Source of the DNA: Anaerolineaceae bacterium UBA6105
GTDB taxonomy: Bacteria; Chloroflexota; Anaerolineae; Anaerolineales; Anaerolineaceae
DNA: 7,854 nucleotides
Direction of reading: 5' to 3'
Assembly (NCBI GenBank): GCA_002423495.1
Contig: DIWN01000098.1
Span: 1-7,854 of the forward strand
In this document: positions 1 to 5,428 of the stretch, piece by piece
Layout: each line of letters begins with the position of its first letter
How positions within the stretch are numbered: position 1 is the first letter of the stretch
Notes under the pieces: generated by a model
Database searches by the model: none
The model's input: the letters and a program-made list of their open reading frames with translations, nothing else
What the model was told of the DNA's origin: nothing
Position numbers and translations under genes: made by a program

Positions 1-20
1 GCAAATACTTGATTTGCCAT
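1..20 (-). CDS. 5' end of an unidentified gene running off the left edge
   Basis: Only seven codons are visible (M-A-N-Q-V-F-A). The start is supported by a perfect AGGAGG Shine-Dalgarno on the minus strand (26-31 on the plus strand reads cctcct), five bases from the ATG at 18-20. An AT-rich, -10-like stretch lies just upstream (about 32-44). Nothing can be said about the product. The gene reads in the same direction as the kinase at 429-1061, but the 400-bp repeat-rich gap argues against a tight operon. Confidence 0.4.
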
Positions 21-111
21 GATAACCTCCTGTTATATAATTATGCTGTGGACCCACATTAGTGTTTACGGGCTCTTTGTCCCAGGCAACTGTTCGGGTA
101 CCACATGCGTT

Positions 112-175
112 AGACACGGCGATCTACACTGCGAGACGGTCTTTGTGACCTAATGACGGTCGATCTGCCGTGTCT
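112..175. repeat. Interrupted inverted repeat in the left intergenic gap
   Basis: The 9-base arm agacacggc (112-120) is exactly complementary to gccgtgtct (167-175). Each arm is continued inward by gatct. The interior carries gacggtc twice (135-141 and 155-161). The string cgatctgcc at 161-169 recurs at 244-252, linking this unit to the element at 210-252. No credible gene lies in 21-428, so I read the gap as repeat-derived intergenic DNA. Confidence 0.4.
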
Positions 176-209
176 CTTATTCTATTCCCCTAGAGATGTA
201 GCATACTAG

Positions 210-252
210 TGACGAGATTCTCGTCATCGCAAGCGAAGCGTGGCGATCTGCC
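210..252. repeat. REP-like palindromic intergenic repeat
   Basis: It starts with a perfect 7-bp hairpin, tgacgag / ctcgtca (210-216, 220-226, 3-base loop). A segment of the type 'cgtcatcgcaagcgaagcg...gcgatctgcc' follows. This matches the widespread bacterial intergenic repeat family whose other strand reads like 'ggcagattgccacgcttcgc...gcaatgacg'. Spurious reading frames in such repeats give the peptide ADRHASLAMT, which is seen here. The family assignment is from memory; the palindrome is visible directly. Confidence 0.5.
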
Positions 253-310
253 TTTGATTCTTTAAACAATGTGCTTGGTGGACGAGACAAAGTGCCCGCG
301 AAGCAAGGTG

Positions 311-371
311 TTGGAAGGAATGTGCACACCCTCACACAGAACCTCTGAGTGCTTCCAATCCGCCGTGTGCA
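311..371. other. Crossing complementary arms, possible structured element
   Basis: Arm ttggaag (311-317) pairs with cttccaa (352-358), and tgcacac (323-329) pairs with gtgtgca (365-371). The order a-b-a'-b' would make an H-type pseudoknot rather than a simple hairpin. It lies about 60-120 bp downstream of the kinase stop codon and could be in that gene's 3' end on the minus strand. Function unknown; chance pairing is possible. Confidence 0.25.
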
Positions 372-428
372 ATTGATAAGAGTGTTGAATTTTGCGGTGG
401 TAGCGTTCAAGCAAATTAAGAAGCGGGT

Positions 429-1061
429 TTAAAGTTTGACTTCCGTGCGGCCAGTCAGCTTGTTTTGCACCCAGCAGACCACCTGGTCCACATGCTGCGG
501 GCTGGAGACCAGGTCCAGGTTGTCGGTATTGATGATCAGCACCGGGCACTGGTCGAAGGCGTTCATCCAGTCCTCATAAAGCTCATTGAGTCGGGTGAGG
601 TAATCCCTGGAAATTCCGGCTTCATAATCGCGCCCCCGTTTGGCAATACGCTGCTGCAGGGTGTCCACCGAGGCACGCAAATACACCATCAGGTTCGGGG
701 GAGGAAGAAGCGCGGCGAGCATGTGATAGAGATCCTGGTAGACAGAATAGTCCCGCAGGCTCAGGTCGCCCTGCAAGTAGAGGTTACGCGCGAAAATTTC
801 AGCATCTTCATAAACGCTGCGATCCTGGACAGCAGACCCCTCCACCTGCAGCAACTCTTTGTGAATTTTTAATCTCCGGGTGAGAAAATAAACCTGGGAA
901 TGATAAGACCAACGCTGCATGTCTTCATAAAAGTCGGCCAGGTAAGGATTCTCTTCATGCGGCTCATAAAATGGCGCAAAATCCAGCCTTTCACTGAGAA
1001 TCTCCACCAGCGTGGTTTTGCCTGAACCGATGTTTCCTGCAACGACGATAAATTTTTCCAT
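429..1061 (-). CDS. Deoxynucleoside kinase (dGK/dAK/dCK family)
   Basis: This 210-residue cytosolic enzyme should transfer the gamma phosphate of ATP to a deoxynucleoside for nucleotide salvage. The P-loop GNIGSGKT is at residues 9-16. E33 is at the position of the family's catalytic base, Q56 fits the base-contacting glutamine, and the D-R-S motif is at 80-82, followed by YEDAEIFA at 84-91. The arginine-rich lid (R138, R142, R144) precedes DYE. Length matches bacterial dGK/dAK enzymes (about 200-220 aa). The ATG start has AGGA on the minus strand at 1068-1071, six bases away, and translation begins right at the beta strand leading to the P-loop, so the start is secure. Substrate preference (dG, dA or dC) cannot be read from motifs alone. 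The gene stands alone, divergent from the gene at 1271. Confidence 0.9.
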   Translation of the reverse strand: MEKFIVVAGNIGSGKTTLVEILSERLDFAPFYEPHEENPYLADFYEDMQRWSYHSQVYFLTRRLKIHKELLQVEGSAVQDRSVYEDAEIFARNLYLQGDLSLRDYSVYQDLYHMLAALLPPPNLMVYLRASVDTLQQRIAKRGRDYEAGISRDYLTRLNELYEDWMNAFDQCPVLIINTDNLDLVSSPQHVDQVVCWVQNKLTGRTEVKL

Positions 1062-1138
1062 GCAATGTCCTAAACGCTTCCTGCTGTCAGGCCAAAGCCT
1101 GGCAAATTATTCTCTCTTTGAAAGCAGAGTCAGAACTA

Positions 1139-1170
1139 ATTATAAACAAGTGTGTTTTAACTGATGTAAA
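1139..1170 (-). promoter_or_regulatory. Candidate sigma70-type promoter of the deoxynucleoside kinase
   Basis: The minus strand has a perfect TATAAT -10 (plus coordinates 1139-1144). A weak -35-like TTACAT lies at 1164-1169 with 19-bp spacing, longer than ideal. The implied leader is about 70 nt and carries a small hairpin, CAGGC-CAAA-GCCTG (1088-1101), upstream of the ribosome-binding site. Confidence 0.4.
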
Positions 1171-1188
1171 GAAATTCATTGTATAAAG

Positions 1189-1220
1189 CTTTTGGTTGTA
1201 ATTGTAATCTTTTGGTTATA
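1189..1220 (+). promoter_or_regulatory. Tandem 12-bp direct repeat, candidate regulator site
   Basis: CTTTTGGTTGTA (1189-1200) and CTTTTGGTTATA (1209-1220) differ at one base and are exactly 20 bp apart, about two helical turns, a spacing that places a dimer on one DNA face. They lie 50-80 bp upstream of the membrane-protein gene at 1271. A -10-like TATAAA is at 1182-1187. The promoter itself is not clear. Confidence 0.4.
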
Positions 1221-1270
1221 CGATGAATTTCAATAATAACATTGGATCTATTTAGAAAAAGGAGTGACAA

Positions 1271-1516
1271 ATGTTAGATTGGTTATGGTCAATTATTATC
1301 GGCGGCGTGGCTGGCTGGCTTGCAGATCTGCTGGTCCCTGGTGTAAAAGTTGGCATCCTCGGCGCAATTATTGCTGGCATCCTGGGAGGCGTTTTGGGCA
1401 AATGGCTGTTTGGCTTGCTCGGACTAGCAACGACCGGAATCATTGGAATCCTGATCGCTGCAGTAATCGGAGCTATTATTCTTCTGTTGGTCTATCGCGC
1501 CATCGCGAAAAGATAA
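1271..1516 (+). CDS. GlsB/YeaQ/YmgE family small membrane protein
   Basis: An 81-residue, very hydrophobic protein with three membrane segments (about residues 3-21, 27-50 and 53-76) and a short basic C-terminus (AIAKR). The glycine-rich pattern (GGVAGWLADLL near 11-21, GAIIAGILGGVLG near 31-43) is typical of the family often labelled 'transglycosylase-associated protein', which includes E. coli YeaQ and YmgE and Gram-positive GlsB. Members are linked to envelope or general stress; no enzymatic activity is established and no catalytic motif is seen here. The ATG has GGAG at 1261-1264, six bases upstream. The gene has its own terminator and is monocistronic. Confidence 0.9.
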   Translation: MLDWLWSIIIGGVAGWLADLLVPGVKVGILGAIIAGILGGVLGKWLFGLLGLATTGIIGILIAAVIGAIILLLVYRAIAKR

Positions 1517-1537
1517 AAAATCTGTTCGTAATAGTCC

Positions 1538-1569
1538 AGAAGCCGGCGCATGTCGGCTTCTGTGTTTTT
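1538..1569 (+). terminator. Rho-independent terminator of the GlsB-type gene
   Basis: A perfect 8-bp stem, agaagccg / cggcttct (1538-1545, 1554-1561), has an 8-base loop and is followed by a T-rich run (tgtgttttt). It starts about 20 bases after the stop codon. Confidence 0.9.
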
Positions 1570-1658
1570 AAACTACTTGCGTGATCCTTTCCTTGATCAG
1601 GGTCCAAGCAAATCAGAAACTCCAGTGACGCCAACCTATCCTACAATCGCCCTCCAAA

Positions 1659-1721
1659 TGTAAATTTTAAAAATGAACGAACAAGATTTGTTTTGTTATT
1701 AGGTGATTGAGGAAATTTACA
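1659..1721. repeat. Nested inverted repeat, possible miniature element
   Basis: TGTAAATTT (1659-1667) is exactly complementary to AAATTTACA (1713-1721). Inside lies a second hairpin, AACAA-gat-TTGTT (1680-1692). The element is AT-rich. It could be a small hairpin repeat or just AT-rich coincidence. The stretch 1570-2030 contains no credible gene; it is made up of this and the following repeats. Confidence 0.35.
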
Positions 1722-1782
1722 CTATAAGCTGCGTAGGGTGGTTTGGCGTTAGCAGAAATTGGAATTACACACGTATTTAGAA

Positions 1783-1828
1783 GCCAACCCTCCGCCAGCA
1801 TGGCAGAGGGTTGTGTTGGTGGGTTGGC
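1783..1828. repeat. Strong palindromic hairpin element
   Basis: The core (1786-1812) folds as AACCCTC, one C/A mismatch, GCCA, loop GCA, TGGC, GAGGGTT: an 11-pair stem with one internal mismatch. Competing outer arms GCCAACCC (1783-1790) and GGGTTGGC (1821-1828) are also perfect, so two alternative folds share the left arm. It is more GC-rich than the surrounding spacer and has no T-tract, so it looks like a REP-type repeat rather than a terminator. Confidence 0.6.
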
Positions 1829-1830
1829 AA

Positions 1831-1986
1831 TTAGATTCTTCGCAAAAGAGGCTCAGAATGACAGGAAATATCCGATTGAGCATTGTAATTCGGCAAAAAT
1901 AGAGTATCTTTGTTTGTCCTCCTGAACGCAGTGAAGGATCTGATCTGTAATAATTAGATTATTCGCAATAGAGGCTCAGAACGACA
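1831..1986 (+). repeat. Pair of 33-bp direct repeats (1831-1863 and 1954-1986)
   Basis: The two copies match at 30 of 33 positions, starting ttagatt and ending gctcaga(a/a)(t/c)gaca. The core 'ttcgcaa.agaggctcaga' resembles the widespread intergenic repeat read as 'ccttcgc...gctcagaatgaca' in many genomes (from memory). The copies are 123 bp apart. A short frame across this interval (1743-1925) has no ribosome-binding site and no recognisable product. Confidence 0.55.
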
Positions 1987-2025
1987 ATTACTAAATCCGG
2001 TTTCGCGAGTTCGACTGCGTTCAGG
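1921..2025. repeat. 12-bp perfect inverted repeat flanking a repeat copy
   Basis: cctgaacgcagt (1921-1932) and actgcgttcagg (2014-2025) are exact reverse complements. They bracket a 105-bp unit that contains the second 33-bp repeat copy. The left arm continues as gaaggatct, typical of the same widespread intergenic repeat family. The arrangement suggests a composite or degraded miniature mobile repeat. Confidence 0.5.
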
Positions 2026-2030
2026 CGTAA

Positions 2031-2060
2031 GAAAAAGCCTACCTCGTTTTGGGCAGGCTT
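2031..2060 (-). terminator. Rho-independent terminator of the carboxypeptidase gene
   Basis: Read on the minus strand: stem AAGCCTGCC / GGTAGGCTT (plus 2052-2060 and 2035-2043; eight pairs, one mismatch), loop of eight, then TTTCTT. It lies about 20 bases after the stop codon at 2079-2081. Confidence 0.85.
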
Positions 2061-2078
2061 ATCCTGTTAAGAAGAGGA

Positions 2079-4349
2079 TTACTTCAATATCAATGGCAGG
2101 TAGCTATTAAAGACATCCTGTACCACTTCATTGACCGTTATTGTCACAGTGGCTACCTCAGAATATAACTCGCTGTCGTAGGCCTTATAGGTGAAGTTGT
2201 CTTCACCGAAAAAGTCTGCATCAGGCATATAGGTAAAGGACCCGTCCGCAGCCAGCACCAGCGTGCCGTTGGCAACATCTGTTTCCAGTACAGCGGTCAG
2301 TTCATCTTCGTCAATATCGATATCGTTAGTTAACACGCCGGGAGCTACCACTGCCAGCTCAGCATCTTGATCTGTGCTGTAGGCATCGGCAACCGATACA
2401 GGAGCGTCATTCACTGGATTAACTGTGATCGTTACAGTGGCAGCATCAGAGTAGAGTTCGCCGTCGTAGGCCTTATAGGTAAAGCTGTCTTCGCCGTAAA
2501 AGTCTGCATCAGGCAGATAGGTAAAGGACCCGTCCGCAGCCAACAACAGCGTACCATTGGCGACATCCGTTTCCAGGACAGCAGTCAGAGGACCGTCATC
2601 AGTGTCATTGGTCAAGACTCCTTCAGCAGCCGCTACTACCAGTTCAACATCCTCATCAGTAGTGTAGGTATCAGCTACTGCCACAGGAGGCTCACCACCC
2701 GAAATGGTGAAGAATATGGCGGTTGGTGGACCCCACAAGCCGCTTCCGTCCGCGGATTCAACAAACAGCGTGTGCTGCCCAAGCGTTAAGCCGGCGGTGG
2801 AGGCGTTAAAGGTGCCGGAATAGACGGGTGACGGAGCATTAACAGGGATTATTTGCCAGCCAGAGCCGCTGATCCAGGAAGGTTTGTCAATGGAATACTT
2901 TATCGAGATGATGTTTTGTGAAGGTACACCACTCTCATAACTGCTGTAGAGCGTGTCATTGGCGGTGTAATTGACCACCAGGTTCTCCCCCGGAAGCACC
3001 GGATTGGGCGACACTGAAAGGTTGGTCACCTCAGGTCCTTGAGCCAGGCGGTAAGGCTTTCGCGCGATCTTGATCGCCCGCAGCAAGGCTTGCTGGTTGT
3101 CAGGGTTGATAGTGCTTTCAAATAGGCTGCAGCTCTGGTGGAAAGCAAGTCCAACTTCAAAGCAGAAGCCTGGTACGCCCAGTTCACCATAAGCCCAGTC
3201 ACCCGTCGTACCGGTTGTTGGATAAAGTTCGGTCGACTTTTGGGGAAGATAATCGTTGTAGTAGGCGAATTTATAACTCATCACCCGCAGACTGGCATCG
3301 TTGGGAGCCAGGTCTTCAGTGTAGCCCCAAGGCCAAAGTACGAGCCCGGTATAGCTGTGCAGGTCAATGAACATGCCAGTGGCGTTCAGTTCAATGACCA
3401 GATCAGTCGGCAGTGGACCTTTTTGGTCCGGGAAAATGCTGGCGACGTAATTCGTGATCGCCTGAGTTTCGGGCTCTGAACCCGCTGATGGCCCAGAGTA
3501 GGTCTGATAACATTCATTATAATTATCTTCCCAGGCATAAGGATAGTTGCGGTTTAGGTCTGCCCCACGACCATTTTGACCCGTTCCCCCAGGGCAGTAA
3601 TTGTTATTAGTATTCTTGCGCCATAGCCAATCGTGGTTAGCCTCGTCCTGAACCCGTCCATCCGGGTTAGTCAAGAGCACCAGGTGGACGCGGTTGTAAT
3701 CCAGCAGCCATTTCACATCGGCGTTGGTCTCATAGTTTGCGAGCAGGTACTCCGCCAGGCGCAGGTTTAACTCCGGCGGTGCCCATTCGCGAGCGTGGAT
3801 GCCGCTCATGAAGAATGCGTCCGATTTTGGGACAGAAGGATTGTTTTGGTTGCTTAATACCAGCACTTCGATATCCCAGCCAGTCAATGTTGGTTGGGTC
3901 TTTTCCCAGGAATCGCCAATGTCGAGCAGTTGGACCAGGTCGGGATAGTCTGCTGCCAGGGTTTCTGCGGAGGCATAGATCTCGCTTATCGTCCGGTAGC
4001 AAGGGTAACCTGGAATACCCGTGGTTTGCCCTGCGAGTGGCTTGACCTCGGTGTTGATCAGAGCGGTATATGGGCGGTCAAGGATCCAGGTGTAGCCCTC
4101 CGCAGCCAGGGCGTCGCGCGTGATTTGATTGCTAAATATTTTCACTGTTTGGGCTTCAGGATCGACCTCAACCACATCATAGCGGTTCGCCAGGTGAGCC
4201 AGTTGTTCACGATTCACAAAATGCACAATTAATACCTGCGGTTCTGGTGAGGAATAATTTGCCATCACAGCTTCTGATTGGATTAATGTTGTGAGTAATA
4301 ACAATGCAACAAGCCCCAACAGAAACGAGCGCAATATTTTTCTGGACAT
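2079..4349 (-). CDS. Secreted M14 zinc carboxypeptidase with cadherin-like repeats
   Basis: A 756-residue extracellular metallopeptidase that should remove C-terminal residues from peptides. Residues 1-30 form a signal peptide with likely cleavage after VMA. Residues 31 to about 110 look like a propeptide. The M14 domain spans about 115-432: zinc ligands H185 and E188 (HAREWAPPE) and H331 (DLHSYTG), substrate-site motif L-N-R-N at 265-268, and catalytic glutamate E398 in CFEVG. All key residues are present, so it is probably active. Residues 440-550 look like an Ig-type beta domain. Two tandem cadherin-like (Big_9/VCBS-type) repeats follow at about 554-645 and 650-740. The protein ends in NSYLPLILK. 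The ATG has AAGGAG on the minus strand (4355-4360), five bases away. The start is fixed by the signal peptide. The gene is monocistronic, with terminators on both sides. Confidence 0.95.
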   Translation of the reverse strand: MSRKILRSFLLGLVALLLLTTLIQSEAVMANYSSPEPQVLIVHFVNREQLAHLANRYDVVEVDPEAQTVKIFSNQITRDALAAEGYTWILDRPYTALINTEVKPLAGQTTGIPGYPCYRTISEIYASAETLAADYPDLVQLLDIGDSWEKTQPTLTGWDIEVLVLSNQNNPSVPKSDAFFMSGIHAREWAPPELNLRLAEYLLANYETNADVKWLLDYNRVHLVLLTNPDGRVQDEANHDWLWRKNTNNNYCPGGTGQNGRGADLNRNYPYAWEDNYNECYQTYSGPSAGSEPETQAITNYVASIFPDQKGPLPTDLVIELNATGMFIDLHSYTGLVLWPWGYTEDLAPNDASLRVMSYKFAYYNDYLPQKSTELYPTTGTTGDWAYGELGVPGFCFEVGLAFHQSCSLFESTINPDNQQALLRAIKIARKPYRLAQGPEVTNLSVSPNPVLPGENLVVNYTANDTLYSSYESGVPSQNIISIKYSIDKPSWISGSGWQIIPVNAPSPVYSGTFNASTAGLTLGQHTLFVESADGSGLWGPPTAIFFTISGGEPPVAVADTYTTDEDVELVVAAAEGVLTNDTDDGPLTAVLETDVANGTLLLAADGSFTYLPDADFYGEDSFTYKAYDGELYSDAATVTITVNPVNDAPVSVADAYSTDQDAELAVVAPGVLTNDIDIDEDELTAVLETDVANGTLVLAADGSFTYMPDADFFGEDNFTYKAYDSELYSEVATVTITVNEVVQDVFNSYLPLILK
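2130..2693 (-). repeat. Tandem duplication encoding the two cadherin-like repeats
   Basis: The two coding units (about 2415-2693 and 2130-2408) are close at DNA as well as protein level. In the best-aligned part they are exactly 288 bp (96 codons) apart, with shared protein segments VLETDVANGT, LAADGSFTY and FTYKAYD. Most differences are silent or conservative, pointing to a recent duplication. A small length difference lies near the start of each unit (TDDGP against DIDEDEL). Confidence 0.8.
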
Positions 4350-4390
4350 TTTGTCTCCTTGCGAGCAGCATCAATGAAAAATGCGTGTAG

Positions 4391-4406
4391 ATTCAAAAAC
4401 TTGAAT
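4391..4406. promoter_or_regulatory. Small palindrome upstream of the carboxypeptidase gene
   Basis: ATTCAA-AAAC-TTGAAT is a perfect 6-bp inverted repeat 42-57 bases upstream of the carboxypeptidase start. It could be an operator or a leader hairpin. No clear -35/-10 pair was found for this gene; the AT-rich stretch at 4420-4435 (minus-strand TTATAAATT) is the best -10 candidate. Confidence 0.3.
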
Positions 4407-4435
4407 GCGGAGAGAAACCAATTAATTTATAACAT

Positions 4436-4470
4436 AATGCCAGGTTGTTTAATTAAAACCTGGCATTTTT
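4436..4470 (-). terminator. Terminator hairpin after the Rrf2 gene
   Basis: A perfect 11-bp stem, AATGCCAGGTT / AACCTGGCATT (4436-4446, 4457-4467), has a 10-base loop and lies 20 bases after the Rrf2 stop. By position it ends that minus-strand transcript, although the best T-tract (4466-4470) follows the stem on the plus strand. It may act in both directions. Confidence 0.75.
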
Positions 4471-4486
4471 CGCGTTCAGTTAAGGC

Positions 4487-4957
4487 TTATTTATCGATCT
4501 GTTGAGGCGCTTTACGCAGTGAGTCGAGAAATTCAGCCCTTTCAGAGCCCTCATCAACGATCAGGTCCTGCAGTGAAGTGCCCTTGAGTTGATCAATCAG
4601 CACGCCTTCGGTTTGAATCCAAAACCTGTGAAGCGGACAAGTGTCCGAGAACGGACAGCACTCAGGATCCTCAATGCACCCAACCAGCCGGATGGGACCT
4701 TCCACCGCGGTTAGCACATCATAGACCGAAATCTCAGCCGGTGGTCTGGTGAGAGCCACTCCCCCGTGCGCGCCCCGCCAGGTGGTGATCAGACGCGCGT
4801 TCACCAATTGGGTGTTGATGCGCGAGAGAAAAATGCGCGACATTTTCATCTCTTCAGCAATGACATTGGACGGAGCTCTTTTGCCGTACCCCAAACGGGC
4901 AAGGTAGAGCATCGCCCTGAGCGCATAATCCGCTTGATTAGTAATTTGCAGTGACAT
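4487..4957 (-). CDS. Rrf2 family transcriptional regulator, probable Fe-S sensor
   Basis: 156 residues. The N-terminal winged helix (about 1-75) has the Rrf2 features YALRAMLYLA, the recognition helix region SRIFLSRINTQL, and the wing motif RGAHGGVAL. The cysteines C94, C100, C101 and C107 fit the C-x5-C-x5-C pattern that holds the iron-sulfur cluster in NsrR, close to the IscR arrangement; C100 and C101 are adjacent and either could be the middle ligand. The ligand could be an NO- or redox-sensitive [2Fe-2S] or [4Fe-4S] cluster, so it may be NsrR-, IscR- or RsrR-like; I cannot choose. The ATG has AGGAGG (plus 4966-4971) eight bases away. A palindrome just upstream suggests self-regulation. 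No Fe-S assembly or NO-detoxification gene is adjacent. Confidence 0.93.
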   Translation of the reverse strand: MSLQITNQADYALRAMLYLARLGYGKRAPSNVIAEEMKMSRIFLSRINTQLVNARLITTWRGAHGGVALTRPPAEISVYDVLTAVEGPIRLVGCIEDPECCPFSDTCPLHRFWIQTEGVLIDQLKGTSLQDLIVDEGSERAEFLDSLRKAPQQIDK

Positions 4958-4983
4958 AGATTTTTCCTCCTCTCACGATCACA

Positions 4984-4999
4984 AATTACTTGTGTAATT
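4984..4999. promoter_or_regulatory. Candidate operator of the Rrf2 regulator
   Basis: AATTAC-TTGT-GTAATT is a perfect 6-bp inverted repeat 27-42 bases upstream of the Rrf2 start. On the minus strand it lies just downstream of -10-like boxes (TATAGT at 5013-5018, CATAAT at 5008-5013), so a bound dimer would sit over the transcription start. Rrf2 proteins commonly bind AT-rich palindromes and repress their own genes; direct regulation here is inferred. Confidence 0.45.
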
Positions 5000-5157
5000 C
5001 TATCACTATTATGACTATATTTGTTTAATTTTTTTCTTAATTGGCATTTTTTAAACAGCCTCTTCTGACTTTCAATCTCCATCATTAGTCAGCGGAATAA
5101 TCTGCCCGGAAGGTGGCGTAATTTCAAAGAACTCACGCTATTTTTCCTTGAATTGTA

Positions 5158-5185
5158 TTGAAATTCTTCGATTATCTTGTATACT
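5158..5185 (+). promoter_or_regulatory. Sigma70-type promoter of the FG-GAP gene
   Basis: TTGAAA (5158-5163), a 16-bp spacer and TATACT (5180-5185) make the best promoter match in the window. Transcription would start near 5192, leaving a leader of about 237 nt before the start codon at 5429. The rest of the spacer, 5019-5157, is AT-rich with no gene. Confidence 0.6.
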
Positions 5186-5191
5186 CTAATT

Positions 5192-5428
5192 ATTCACATT
5201 CTCAATGTTCACTGATGTCAGAAATTTTGTCGATTCCGACTTCCTTAAAGGGATTCAAGCAAGATTTACAAAACACAGTTCAATAGTACCTATCTGCTCC
5301 TATCTAAAATTTCTGTTCAACTTAGCTTAATCAACTGTCTTGTTGAAAGTATGACAAAGGAGATCAAAAACTGGAATCGGATCTGGTTTTTTGCCATGGG
5401 CGTTTGATTTGTTTGTTTAGGAGGAAAA
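5192..5428 (+). ncRNA. Long, foldable 5' leader of the FG-GAP gene
   Basis: Perfect complementary arms are CAGAAATTTT (5219-5228) with AAAATTTCTG (5306-5315), and TTCAAC (5316-5321) with GTTGAA (5342-5347). Near the 3' end, AGATC/GATCT (5361-5365, 5380-5384) is followed by GG and six T, a weak terminator-like hairpin. GGAATCG in its loop (5373-5379) can instead pair with CGATTCC (5231-5237). This could be a transcription attenuator or a regulatory leader. No known riboswitch class is recognised. A possible 18-codon frame lies at 5351-5407 without a clear ribosome-binding site. Confidence 0.3.

Noticed and set aside
40..110. Possible tRNA (ttcgggtacc-like segment)
   Set aside because: No cloverleaf, no acceptor stem and no proper T-loop can be drawn.
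311..380. Resemblance of the minus strand (GGTTCTGTGTGAGG) to the segment after group II intron reverse transcriptases
   Set aside because: No domain V with its AGC/GTT catalytic core follows, and no reverse transcriptase remnant is present.
262..549. Minus-strand open frame of 95 codons overlapping the kinase 3' end
   Set aside because: It overlaps the kinase coding region in another frame, has no ribosome-binding site, and its sequence past 428 comes from intergenic DNA with no recognisable motif.
465..872. Plus-strand open frame of 135 codons antisense to the kinase
   Set aside because: It is a shadow of the well-supported kinase gene, with no start signal or family pattern.
1743..1925. 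Plus-strand open frame of 60 codons
   Set aside because: It runs through the palindrome and repeat copies, lacks a ribosome-binding site and has no protein-like features.
5351..5407. Short 18-codon leader peptide
   Set aside because: It has no clear Shine-Dalgarno and no run of regulatory codons; kept only as a remark in the leader entry.
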